From Acidicapsa dinghuensis (GTDB taxonomy: Bacteria; Acidobacteriota; Terriglobia; Terriglobales; Acidobacteriaceae), in the NCBI RefSeq assembly GCF_025685685.1, contig NZ_JAGSYH010000005.1:248001-312000 (forward strand): DNA of 64,000 bases, written 5' to 3'. The notes under the pieces were generated by a model, which worked only from the letters and a program-made list of their open reading frames with translations, ran no database searches and was not told the origin of the DNA. Below are positions 7,856 to 16,030 of the stretch, piece by piece. Numbering within the stretch: position 1 is the first letter of the stretch; every line of letters begins with the position of its first letter. The translations under genes and the position numbers were made by a program.

Positions 7856-9151
7856 TTACCGGGCAGGTTGCGAGCGCGAAGCCGATGCGCTTTGCACTCT
7901 AGAGAGTGTTTCAGGGACGAAAGCCCAAACAAGCAATAACGCTATGACAGCGATAACGCCGAGGCCGAGAAAGGATCGGTTAAATCCGCATTCCTGAGCC
8001 AACTTTCCGCCGATCAGATTGCTGAGCGCTGCACCGATACCGACGGCGGTAGCTAATGCTCCCTGGGCGAGATTGAAGCGGCCAGAACCGCGCGTGCGAT
8101 CTGCAACCAACAAGACGGAAACGACGGTGAAAATGGCATTCGCGACGCCATCAAGGACCTGAATAGCGACGAGCAGAACGGTTGCATGGGTGAGGGTGTA
8201 AAGAACGGCGCGGAAGGGTAGTACTCCAAAACCGAGAAGAAGCAAAGGTCTGCGACCTATGCGATTTGCCGCTCGGCCCAGAAAAGCGGCTGAACACATG
8301 ATGACGATCTGCGTGACGAGTACACAGGCGGACATAAATGGCGCGGCGGTGGTGCTGGAGCCATGGTTCAACATCTCCCCTAATTCGGGCAACATGGCAG
8401 CGTTTGCGAGATGGAAGCAAGAGGATGCAACGAGAAACGCAAGGAGCACGCGATCTGAAAGGAGGACCTGTGTGATGCTTTCTGTCTGCTGGGGCTCTTC
8501 GTCGCACTGCTCGCGTCCGCCGCGAGCCAACGTATGGTGAATGTCCTGGCTGCGGATCATAAGAATGGACACGACTGTTGGTATTGTGAATAACGCGGTG
8601 GCGAGAAAAATGGCACGATTGCCAAACCATCGGCTTATCGCCGCAATGAGCCCTGCACTGGCGACGTTTCCCGCGGAATTGAAGGATTGATTGCGGCCAA
8701 ATTGTATGTCGAAGCGTTCTGGGCCGGTTAGACCCATGGTAATGGCAGCTAGCGTGGGAGCGAGAAAGGGTGCTGCTGAACCAATCAAAACCTGCGCTAT
8801 GAAAACGGCCCATTGGTCTGTTGACAAGGACAGTAATACGGCCCCGACCGCCAAAACCAGAGAGCCAGCTATCAGGAGAGCCCGCTTTGCGTGCACTCGA
8901 TCAACGAAACTCCCCGCAGGGGTCTGGACTACAACGGTGATAACGCCCCCGACAGTAAGAGCCAGGCCGACCTGATCAGGACGCCAGTGCGCTGCAGCCA
9001 GATAAGCAGCCAAAAAGGGGCCCAGGCCGGTCTGCACATCCGCCAGGAAGAAATTAGAAACTTCGACGGCTCTGCGACTCTGCTTTTTTTCCGTTGCCGG
9101 TGGTTTCTTTGCCCGATCAAAGAATGCCGATTGCGGCGTTCTATCGCTCAT
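7856..9151 (-). CDS. Major facilitator superfamily transporter
   Basis: The 431-residue protein has a basic cytosolic N-terminus followed by 12 hydrophobic segments in two blocks of six, split by a hydrophilic loop (GGREQCDEEPQQTES) near residue 220. Features of the MFS include PAGSFVDRVHAKR in the loop between helices 2 and 3 (motif A position) and GRAANRIGRRPLLLLG at the equivalent point of the second half. It is an inner-membrane secondary transporter, probably an exporter, with unknown substrate. Its ATG overlaps the stop of the upstream 200-residue protein by 4 bases (ATGA), implying co-translation and a linked role. Confidence 0.9.
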   Translation of the reverse strand: MSDRTPQSAFFDRAKKPPATEKKQSRRAVEVSNFFLADVQTGLGPFLAAYLAAAHWRPDQVGLALTVGGVITVVVQTPAGSFVDRVHAKRALLIAGSLVLAVGAVLLSLSTDQWAVFIAQVLIGSAAPFLAPTLAAITMGLTGPERFDIQFGRNQSFNSAGNVASAGLIAAISRWFGNRAIFLATALFTIPTVVSILMIRSQDIHHTLARGGREQCDEEPQQTESITQVLLSDRVLLAFLVASSCFHLANAAMLPELGEMLNHGSSTTAAPFMSACVLVTQIVIMCSAAFLGRAANRIGRRPLLLLGFGVLPFRAVLYTLTHATVLLVAIQVLDGVANAIFTVVSVLLVADRTRGSGRFNLAQGALATAVGIGAALSNLIGGKLAQECGFNRSFLGLGVIAVIALLLVWAFVPETLSRVQSASASRSQPAR

Positions 9152-9750
9152 ACAAGGGATGAAGACTGAACCCTCACAAAAAGTCTTAGACGCGATCCGG
9201 CATCGAGAGACTGAGTGGAATTCACTGTAATCGCGCCATGCAGACGAAGATGTGCCAAGGCTTCAGCGGCCCTGGCATATTCAAGGGCCGACTGGTAGGC
9301 ATTACGCTCGATGGCACGGTCGGCCATTTCCCGCGCTAACTTGTAGACGGCGACGAACTCTGGGGGATGGATGACCTCGGGTCGAAGGTGATCTGCGCGG
9401 TGCATCAGCTCGCGAAAGTGAGCAACTACCGCACTATGCACTGCAAAAGGAATGCCCTCATCCAGCGTGCTCTCGAATAGTCGCGCGCCGAAGCAGATAT
9501 GTTCTGCCGCACGGAGCAGGTCTGCTGCGTTCTGGGCATGGCCTCCTTCCCACTCATGCCCGGCGAACATGACGGTGACATCAACGGCTCCTAGCGCCAT
9601 TGCCGACAAGCCTGCCGCGCGGATAGTTTCAATTCGTCCCAGATGTTCGAATGCACGACGAAGATCGTGAACATCTTTATGACGGTGCGTGGCTGACTTC
9701 TTCGCGGCTTTCTTGGCCGCCTTTTTGGCTGCTTTTGGGGGTGGGGGCAT
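9148..9750 (-). CDS. Unknown protein with Lys/Ala-rich histone H1-like tail
   Basis: The 200-residue protein starts MPPPPKAAKK and continues with repeated A-A-K-K units to residue 18, a tail like bacterial histone H1/AlgP-type DNA-binding segments. The rest (about residues 25-190) is a helical, Ala- and His-rich domain (DLRRAFEHLGRIETIRAAG, HICFGARLFES, ALEYARAAEALAHLRLHG) that I cannot place in a family; parts resemble a four-helix or TPR-like arrangement. There is no signal peptide. AGGAGA precedes the ATG by 7 bases. The gene is coupled to the MFS transporter by a 4-base overlap. A role in nucleic-acid binding is suggested only by the tail. Confidence 0.7.
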   Translation of the reverse strand: MPPPPKAAKKAAKKAAKKSATHRHKDVHDLRRAFEHLGRIETIRAAGLSAMALGAVDVTVMFAGHEWEGGHAQNAADLLRAAEHICFGARLFESTLDEGIPFAVHSAVVAHFRELMHRADHLRPEVIHPPEFVAVYKLAREMADRAIERNAYQSALEYARAAEALAHLRLHGAITVNSTQSLDAGSRLRLFVRVQSSSLV

Positions 9751-9900
9751 ACTTTATCTCCTGTGATTTATTTATGGGAGATGAGATGCAATCAGCGAAA
9801 GTGATCGGGTTATTTATGGTCAATTCTGAACCTGCTTAGGAGGCGGTTCTCGCTTTAATTGCAACGTTAGAATGCGATGTATTTCTGTTGCGATGAGAAA

Positions 9901-9923
9901 GCCCGGAGATTCCACCTCCGGGC
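9901..9923 (-). terminator. Rho-independent terminator of the BON-domain gene
   Basis: GCCCGGAG and CTCCGGGC form a perfect 8-base stem with a 7-base loop. On the minus strand it is followed by TTTCTC, and it lies 59 bases beyond the BON gene stop codon. A plus-strand reading also has a weak T-containing flank, but no plus-strand gene ends nearby. Confidence 0.75.
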
Positions 9924-9981
9924 TTGAAATTTGTCGAGTGAACCTGATGATGACCGTTGGATAGAAAGATTTTGGCTTTAG

Positions 9982-10776
9982 CTATTTTTTCTCCGGCGTC
10001 TGATTGGCGACTTGCAGGTAGTTCTTTACGCTGAACACGCCGGGAACTGCGTTCGCGCGCAGATAAGCGGTGTCCTTGTCAGCCTGCGTATCTACGACTC
10101 CATACAATTCGACGTTGCCATTCTGCACAGAGACACGGATGGGAGCCGCCGGATTGATGGCGTACTTATTCAGGGATGGGAAGCTGTAGATGGCGTGAGC
10201 AACAGCGACCCGGGTCCGCTCATCCATGATGGAAACAGGATCGACCTGGACCTCGTCATTGACATCTTTAACACCTGGATAGGTGGAGACGAGAGCCAAA
10301 GCTGAATCCCTATCAACAGGAGTGTGGGCATGACCACCTAGCGTCACTGCACCGTCATGCACTTGAACAGAAATGGCGTTAAAAGCATTGCCGTATCCAA
10401 CGCGATCATATTGCAGCTTTTCGACGAGTTTTTGCTGCAGTTCCTGATCGGAAACTGAGGCGCCAGCCACCTGTATCTCGTTGCGGACGGCGGAAACACC
10501 TTTTACTTTGTGAGCGATTTTGTCGGCCTGCTCTTTGTATTCATACAGATCAACGGTGCCAGAGAGGGTTGCGACACCGTTATCGACTGTAACTTTTACA
10601 TTTTGGAACTGCTTCTTATTGAGCTTCGCGGTCACTGCCGCAGCCGGGCTCTCGTCTTCCATCGTGGAAGCGGCTCTATTGCCTGAGAGGGCAAAAGAGG
10701 CAAGCGGAAGGCTGAGGAGGGCCCCGACAACGATTCCGGCGAGCGTAGCTTTACTGGAGAAACGAGTGGGAATCAT
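9982..10776 (-). CDS. Exported protein with three BON domains
   Basis: The 264-residue protein has a signal peptide (ATLAGIVVGALLSLPLASFA, about residues 10-29) and three BON modules at about residues 42-105, 110-180 and 188-258. Each has the alpha-beta-beta-alpha-beta pattern with a 'V.DG.VTL.G' strand (VDNGVATLSGTVD, VHDGAVTLGGHAH, VQNGNVELYGVVD). BON domains bind phospholipid or the envelope, as in OsmY and DolP, so this is probably a periplasmic osmotic/envelope stress protein. The ATG at 10776 is chosen because AGGAGG lies just upstream and the signal peptide follows; the frame is open further upstream to 10902. It is monocistronic, with its own terminator. Confidence 0.88.
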   Translation of the reverse strand: MIPTRFSSKATLAGIVVGALLSLPLASFALSGNRAASTMEDESPAAAVTAKLNKKQFQNVKVTVDNGVATLSGTVDLYEYKEQADKIAHKVKGVSAVRNEIQVAGASVSDQELQQKLVEKLQYDRVGYGNAFNAISVQVHDGAVTLGGHAHTPVDRDSALALVSTYPGVKDVNDEVQVDPVSIMDERTRVAVAHAIYSFPSLNKYAINPAAPIRVSVQNGNVELYGVVDTQADKDTAYLRANAVPGVFSVKNYLQVANQTPEKK

Positions 10777-10835
10777 GCTGAAACCTCCTGACTTCTGGAT
10801 CATTAGACTTTGAGTCTTTGAGTGCGGCTGTTGTG

Positions 10836-10861
10836 CACGCATCCTATTGCTAGGATGCGTG
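10836..10861. terminator. Hairpin at the end of the TamB operon / upstream of the BON gene
   Basis: An 11-base perfect inverted repeat (arms 10836-10846 and 10851-10861, 4-base loop TTGC) lies 95 bases beyond the tamB stop codon and 60 bases upstream of the BON start. No T tract follows on the minus strand, so it could act as a Rho-independent-like stop for the Omp85-TamB operon, as an mRNA 3' stabiliser, or as an operator for the BON gene. Confidence 0.45.
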
Positions 10862-10955
10862 TTGCGAGTGCGAGGTTCATTGTCCACAGATATAAACACC
10901 AATTTTCATGGCGTGTTTCGTTCGGATGGAACAGAGCGCAACAGGAGGCTACCGC

Positions 10956-13900
10956 TTACCGATAGCTGCGGCGGGCTTCGATCACCGCGGAAAAGATGCC
11001 CGATTCATCCTGAGTGAGCAACAGGGAGACATGGCGGTTGATGGCTATCTCAGCCTGGATGAGCTGCTGCGTAGTGGTATTGACGTTGCTGGCGTAGGTG
11101 AACGTCAGGTTGTTGCCGATCTGCTCGACGACAGTGACACGGGCGGTGGAGTTGCCCAGAGAGCCGATGAAATTGGGGTCTATTTTGACTGCGCCCGTGC
11201 CGAATAACCGCTGGACACGGTTGGAAACGGTGGCGTTAAGCGCACCGCCGAGCAGGGCGTCGGTCATTGGATTGTCGCCGGCCTGCTGCTGCTGTTGCAC
11301 ATAGGCAGTCTGTTCATTCTGGGTACGACCGAGCGCGAGAAGAGTGAGGATATCGGCCTCGGCCAGAGGAGGTTCGGAGCGATAGGTGAAGCGGGGCTTG
11401 CTGGCGGTTCCATGCAGCCCGAGAGTGATGTCGTAATCCTCAACGCGGGCTGTCGCATCGATATCGATTTCAGGCTGAATGCGGACGGGATTGTTGAAGT
11501 TGATTTCGCCGCGCTGCAGTTCGTAGCGGGTGCCACTGACGGTTGCCGTTCCCTCGGTGAGCGAAATGCGGCCAAGCAGGGATGGGGCTGCGAGGGTGCC
11601 ACGCAGGCGAAGATCGACATCTCCGGCAAGCTTGGCGTAGGCATTCTGGAAGTTGAGCTGCGGGGCAGAGATTACATGTACATCGAGACGCAGATGGTTG
11701 GATGGCGCGTCGGGCGAAACGATAGGCTGCACGCTCACTGGCTGCGAGGCATATACAGAAAGATCGAAGTCGCTATTCACTGCGAAACGCGTGACGAGAA
11801 CATTGCCGCTAAGCAGCAGGTTGTTTTGCGGCCCCTGGAGCTTGAGCGTTGCATCGGCGATAGAGCTGATGCCCTGCGGATAGCGGATGCGGATGGACTT
11901 TCCAGTAACGGTGAGATCGGCGTACAGGCCACGCTGGAAGCCGATGTAACCGCCGACGCTTAACTGACCACCACCGGACATGGCGGTCAGTGAGCGAACC
12001 TGCAGGCGATTCTGAATGAAGTCGAGCGTGCCGTTGATCTGGCTCAGACCGTTGGGGAAATCGTGCAACGCGAGACTTGCATTTTTGAATTCGACCTTGC
12101 CTTGCAGCGTTGGATTCGAAACCGGGCCATGCGCCTCCATCTGAAATGTCGTAGCGCCGCGAGCGGTCAAGTCGGGATCGAGCGTCTCGGCCAGACGCAT
12201 GTTAACAGCACCGTCGGCTCCCAGATCGAGTTGACGTTTGCCGGTAAAGGCCAGCGATCCGTGAAGTCGCAGATCGGTGTCTTCTCCTGTAATTTCAACT
12301 GGGTCGAGACGCGCTATGCCTTCGATCAATGTGGCATGCACCGAGCCTTTGCTGGCTAGATGAACCCCTTCCAGGGAAAACGCGAGCTGATCGAGTTTCG
12401 CTTCACCGCGAATACTTTCGGGGCGGCGGAGCGGGCCTGAGATGGTCGCGACGCCTTCGAGATCGGACTCTCCGCTGATACCGGTTACATGGAGCAGCTT
12501 GAGCATGGCTCCTATGTCGAAATGGGTGAAGCGCACGGTGGCTTGTGTTTTCAGATCCGGATCGAAGCCGGTTTCGCCTTGCGCGCTGAAGTCGCCTGTC
12601 GGCTGATGAGAGCTTAGATCATAAGAGACTGTGCGATTGCGGGTGCTGGCGGTGAGTTGCAGGTCTGCTACCTGCTCGCCGGCGATGACGAGGCTGCCGA
12701 ACGTGGCATGAGCCTGAATACGAGGATCGGACTGCGTGCCGGCCCCATCGACGTTGAACGCGAGCTTGCCGCCGACAGAGAGGCCATTGTCGCGAAGCGC
12801 ATGAATCGCGGCCAGATCGATTCCTGATCCATGCGCATCCAGTTGAAAGCTGTGGCGATCCCAGTTGTAGGTGGCGGTCGCGGTGAGTTTGCCTCCGGTG
12901 CTGCCAGACGATTGTTGGGCGGTTACGGAAGTGAGCTTGAGTGTCTGGCCATTGATTGCACCAACTGCGTGCACATGCTGGACGGACTCACCGTAGAGGC
13001 TTGCTTGGTCAAGATCGACGCTGCCGGCGCCAATGAGATTGTTGAGCTGCCCATCTACATCGACGCGGGAACTAATGATGCCTTTGACCGGTGCATGAAT
13101 GTTGACCAGCGGCAGCAGATCTTCTATTGGAGCCTGTTGAAGTTGTGCCTTAAGGCTAAGGATCGCATGCGCATCGAACTCAGGCTCGCTGAAGCCAATC
13201 TGGTAATCGGGATCTTCGGAGTCGAGATGGCCCTGGAGTGTGATGCTGGCTGCCCCGCGATGAAGCGTACCGTGCCGGATGACAATGCTGGCGGGCGCGT
13301 AGGAGCCTTCCGCATCGAGCGAATCGAGAGGAAAAAAGTAAGGCTCCGCATTGTTAGAGGTGGAAGGTATCTCGATGCCCATGTTATTTGCTGTAAGCCG
13401 ACCATCGATATGCGGAGTAAGCCATGCACTGGAGAATGTGCCGTGAAATTGCGCCTGCCCATGCAATTGAACGGGGAGAGCTTCAGCGCCTTGGCGCGCG
13501 CCGTGATGCAACCCCAGTGTGCGCAGGATAGCGTCGAACTCAGATAGGTTCGCAGAATTGAAGTCGACATGAAGCTGCGATGCACGGGTGATGGGATATA
13601 CGCCGAGCGAGCCCTGCGCCTGAACTGCGCTTTGACGCAGATGCGCATCGAGGGATTTGATTTCTACAGAACCGGTTGCATAGCGGTAGGTACCGTCGAC
13701 TGAACCCTGCACCGGAACTTCATTTGCTATCGGGGTACTGGAGGGCGTGAGAGCCAACTGGCCGCCGATTTCCAGGTCGTCGGCACGGCTTGTCCATCGC
13801 GCGGTCGCGGGACCGGACACTACCGTATTCAGGCCAAGTTTCTGGTACTCGGGAGAAGCCAGCATCACGAGGATCGTGTCGAGTGTGATGCCTTTCAAAT

Positions 13901-15239
13901 TCGCCCTGACAAGACCTGTTGGTACCGGCCAGGTTTTGTGTTCACGCCGCAAAGATGCCTGCACAGCCGGAGCGGGTGTTGAGTCGAGCCAATTATCGAG
14001 GAGCAGTTCACCATCGACTTCTCCACCCCGTTGCAGATGGGTCTGGATGTCAGTGACGTTGAGCTGCTTCTGGTCGGCGTGAAATCTGGCAGAGAAAGCG
14101 GCAGTCTGCGCATCGACGACGGTGTCCTGATAATGGATTGCGTCGGATGCGAGATCGCCTGATGCAGTGAACTGCGAGCCTCGTCCTGAGCCAGTGGCAT
14201 GCAGAGTGACAGCGCCGGTGCGCGCATAAGCAAAAGTGGTGTAGGGCGCGAGAATGCGCAGGTCAATCTGCCCCTGCGCCTGCGCCTGCCAACTGGGACG
14301 GGCAAAGTTGGTGAGGATGCCCCGAAGATTGAGGACCCGATCAAGAGCCGTAAGACGCAGCGAATCTAGCCGGACGCTGTCATGGAAGAGAACGAGCGAC
14401 GCATCAAGACGGCTTGGGGGCGGGTTCTCTTTGGCCTGCGCGAAGGCGAGATCGGCAACGCTGAGGTTGATGCGATAGCTGCCCGGCGGCACGGCTTCTG
14501 ACTTTGCATTGTTGGTAGGCGCCATAGTAGCGCCTGTATCGGGTACCCAATTGAGCTGGAGAGATGTATTGCGAGCGGCGAAGTTGAGTGGTACTTCAAA
14601 GTCAGCAATCTGCGCGAGACCGTTATTGATTTGAAGTTGACCGATCTCTGCGTTGAAGAGATTGTCTATCGCTGAGGTGGACTGCTTGCGCTTTCTTTTT
14701 GGATGAGGCTGATTGGTAGTGCCATCGGCGTAGACGATGAAATGGAATTTCGGACGATCGATCTGCGCGTCGCGGAGAATAACGCGAGGCGAAGGCCCCC
14801 ATTGAAAAAGGCCGAGTATGGCAATGCTGACTTGCAGACGATCGATGTGCGCGTATGGCGCTTCATTGGAAGCTTCGAGGCCGTGGATGGTGATGTTGGT
14901 GGCTTCCGCGTGCAGATGCAGGAGATCCCAATGCAGGGTGGCGATTTCGACGCGGCCTCCTGTAAGGCTCTGCAACTCAACAATGAGGTGTTTACGGACT
15001 GTGTTTTCAAAGCCATCGGAGCTTGCCCATTGATAGCCCGCAATACACGCGCCGACAAGTAGCACAAATAGAACGAGAAGGATATAGCCGCAGATGCGCG
15101 CCCAGCGCGGCACACCGCGATGAAGATCAGGCGGAGGAGGCTCAGATGAAGTGGGACTTGATTCGCCGGTGTTGACGGGCTCAAAAGAAGGGTTCGTGCT
15201 CTCCGGAAGGCCGTCGTTGTTGCGATCCAGACCGCTCAT
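10956..15239 (-). CDS. tamB: TamB/AsmA-like translocation and assembly module protein
   Basis: The 1427-residue protein has a cytosolic Pro-rich prefix, a single inner-membrane anchor (GYILLVLFVLLVGACIAGYQ, residues 51-70) and a very long periplasmic beta-rich body in which strands repeat every 15-20 residues. The C-terminal about 330 residues are the DUF490/TamB domain, including LLGRISLTEGTATVSG, RGEINFNNPVRIQPEIDIDA and ADILTLLALGRT. TamB proteins bridge the inner and outer membranes with a hydrophobic groove, working with an Omp85 partner in outer-membrane protein assembly and in phospholipid transfer. Its length is close to the usual 1250-1500. The ATG overlaps the SurA-N-like stop codon by 4 bases (ATGA). 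An in-frame extension to 15329 is rejected because it would run into that gene. Confidence 0.93.
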   Translation of the reverse strand: MSGLDRNNDGLPESTNPSFEPVNTGESSPTSSEPPPPDLHRGVPRWARICGYILLVLFVLLVGACIAGYQWASSDGFENTVRKHLIVELQSLTGGRVEIATLHWDLLHLHAEATNITIHGLEASNEAPYAHIDRLQVSIAILGLFQWGPSPRVILRDAQIDRPKFHFIVYADGTTNQPHPKRKRKQSTSAIDNLFNAEIGQLQINNGLAQIADFEVPLNFAARNTSLQLNWVPDTGATMAPTNNAKSEAVPPGSYRINLSVADLAFAQAKENPPPSRLDASLVLFHDSVRLDSLRLTALDRVLNLRGILTNFARPSWQAQAQGQIDLRILAPYTTFAYARTGAVTLHATGSGRGSQFTASGDLASDAIHYQDTVVDAQTAAFSARFHADQKQLNVTDIQTHLQRGGEVDGELLLDNWLDSTPAPAVQASLRREHKTWPVPTGLVRANLKGITLDTILVMLASPEYQKLGLNTVVSGPATARWTSRADDLEIGGQLALTPSSTPIANEVPVQGSVDGTYRYATGSVEIKSLDAHLRQSAVQAQGSLGVYPITRASQLHVDFNSANLSEFDAILRTLGLHHGARQGAEALPVQLHGQAQFHGTFSSAWLTPHIDGRLTANNMGIEIPSTSNNAEPYFFPLDSLDAEGSYAPASIVIRHGTLHRGAASITLQGHLDSEDPDYQIGFSEPEFDAHAILSLKAQLQQAPIEDLLPLVNIHAPVKGIISSRVDVDGQLNNLIGAGSVDLDQASLYGESVQHVHAVGAINGQTLKLTSVTAQQSSGSTGGKLTATATYNWDRHSFQLDAHGSGIDLAAIHALRDNGLSVGGKLAFNVDGAGTQSDPRIQAHATFGSLVIAGEQVADLQLTASTRNRTVSYDLSSHQPTGDFSAQGETGFDPDLKTQATVRFTHFDIGAMLKLLHVTGISGESDLEGVATISGPLRRPESIRGEAKLDQLAFSLEGVHLASKGSVHATLIEGIARLDPVEITGEDTDLRLHGSLAFTGKRQLDLGADGAVNMRLAETLDPDLTARGATTFQMEAHGPVSNPTLQGKVEFKNASLALHDFPNGLSQINGTLDFIQNRLQVRSLTAMSGGGQLSVGGYIGFQRGLYADLTVTGKSIRIRYPQGISSIADATLKLQGPQNNLLLSGNVLVTRFAVNSDFDLSVYASQPVSVQPIVSPDAPSNHLRLDVHVISAPQLNFQNAYAKLAGDVDLRLRGTLAAPSLLGRISLTEGTATVSGTRYELQRGEINFNNPVRIQPEIDIDATARVEDYDITLGLHGTASKPRFTYRSEPPLAEADILTLLALGRTQNEQTAYVQQQQQAGDNPMTDALLGGALNATVSNRVQRLFGTGAVKIDPNFIGSLGNSTARVTVVEQIGNNLTFTYASNVNTTTQQLIQAEIAINRHVSLLLTQDESGIFSAVIEARRSYR

Positions 15240-16030
15240 GAACGGCCTCCTTCTTTGGTTGAAGCTTGAGAGCGAAGGGCTGGATCGAGTATCTCTACCT
15301 GACCTTGATCCTGTAGACTCTTGAGCCACTGGGTCAGCAGATCATTGACCTGCTGCTGCAGGAGGATTTCCTGAATGCGTGGGGTGACACGATCAAGCGG
15401 GGGAGCATCTTGCGGATGCGCGTATTGCGGCAGCAGCGTCTGGTTATAGTACTTCTGAATATCGTCCTGAGAGATGCGAATGCCGCTACGGAAGCGAAGC
15501 TCGATGAAGCGGAGGACGGCCATTCGATGCTGCCAGTAGTCTTGGACCTGCTGGGGAGTCAAGCCGAGCGTTGCTAAATACGCGGCCCATCCCTGGGCGC
15601 TGTTGCAATCGCGTATCTTGCATGCGGGCAGCCCCTGACGTAGCTCTGTCAATGCGTCATCCAGCTCTTTTGCCGGAATTTCGAGACCGTGTGGATCTTC
15701 CTGAAGAATCTGCTGCTCGATCAAAACGCGAGTGGTGAGCCTCTCGATCGCTGCCTGCGGGGTATAGTCCTTTTGCGTGCCGGAGGGAAGCAGGTGGACA
15801 ATGCGCATTTCAAGATCGAGATCGCTCGACAGAATCGCCTGGTTATTCACAACGGCGACAACACTATCGAGGAACTGTGCTGACTTGTCATCATGCGGTG
15901 CGTCAGGCTGAGCCGAAGCGTGTGGAGCGCAGGCGAAGATGGCTGCATATGCAGCATAGACAAATAAGACGCGCCGCCCACATGTGAGGATGTGGCTCGC
16001 TATGCTCGATCTCATTTGGTCTATGTGCAT
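15236..16030 (-). CDS. SurA N-terminal-like periplasmic chaperone without PPIase domain
   Basis: The 264-residue protein starts with a signal peptide (about residues 20-41, ending near PHASAQ) and then shows the SurA N-domain start, DSVVAVVNNQAILSSDLDLEM, where the 'vNd..It..dl' pattern is typical. Helices follow that match SurA-N (IERLTTRVLIEQQIL). After about residue 185 there is only a helical region with PRIQEILLQQQVNDLLTQWL, which resembles the C-terminal SurA helix; the parvulin domains found in SurA are absent. Such a protein would be a holdase for outer-membrane protein precursors. It is coupled to both neighbours, by TGATG to the Omp85 gene and by ATGA to tamB, which argues that the three proteins act together. 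Confidence 0.82.
   Translation of the reverse strand: MHIDQMRSSIASHILTCGRRVLFVYAAYAAIFACAPHASAQPDAPHDDKSAQFLDSVVAVVNNQAILSSDLDLEMRIVHLLPSGTQKDYTPQAAIERLTTRVLIEQQILQEDPHGLEIPAKELDDALTELRQGLPACKIRDCNSAQGWAAYLATLGLTPQQVQDYWQHRMAVLRFIELRFRSGIRISQDDIQKYYNQTLLPQYAHPQDAPPLDRVTPRIQEILLQQQVNDLLTQWLKSLQDQGQVEILDPALRSQASTKEGGRS

Noticed and set aside
9690-9745. Short direct DNA repeats suggesting a microsatellite or CRISPR-like array
   Set aside because: They are the codons of the A-A-K-K tail of the 9148-9750 protein, in frame; there are no spacers and no cas genes.
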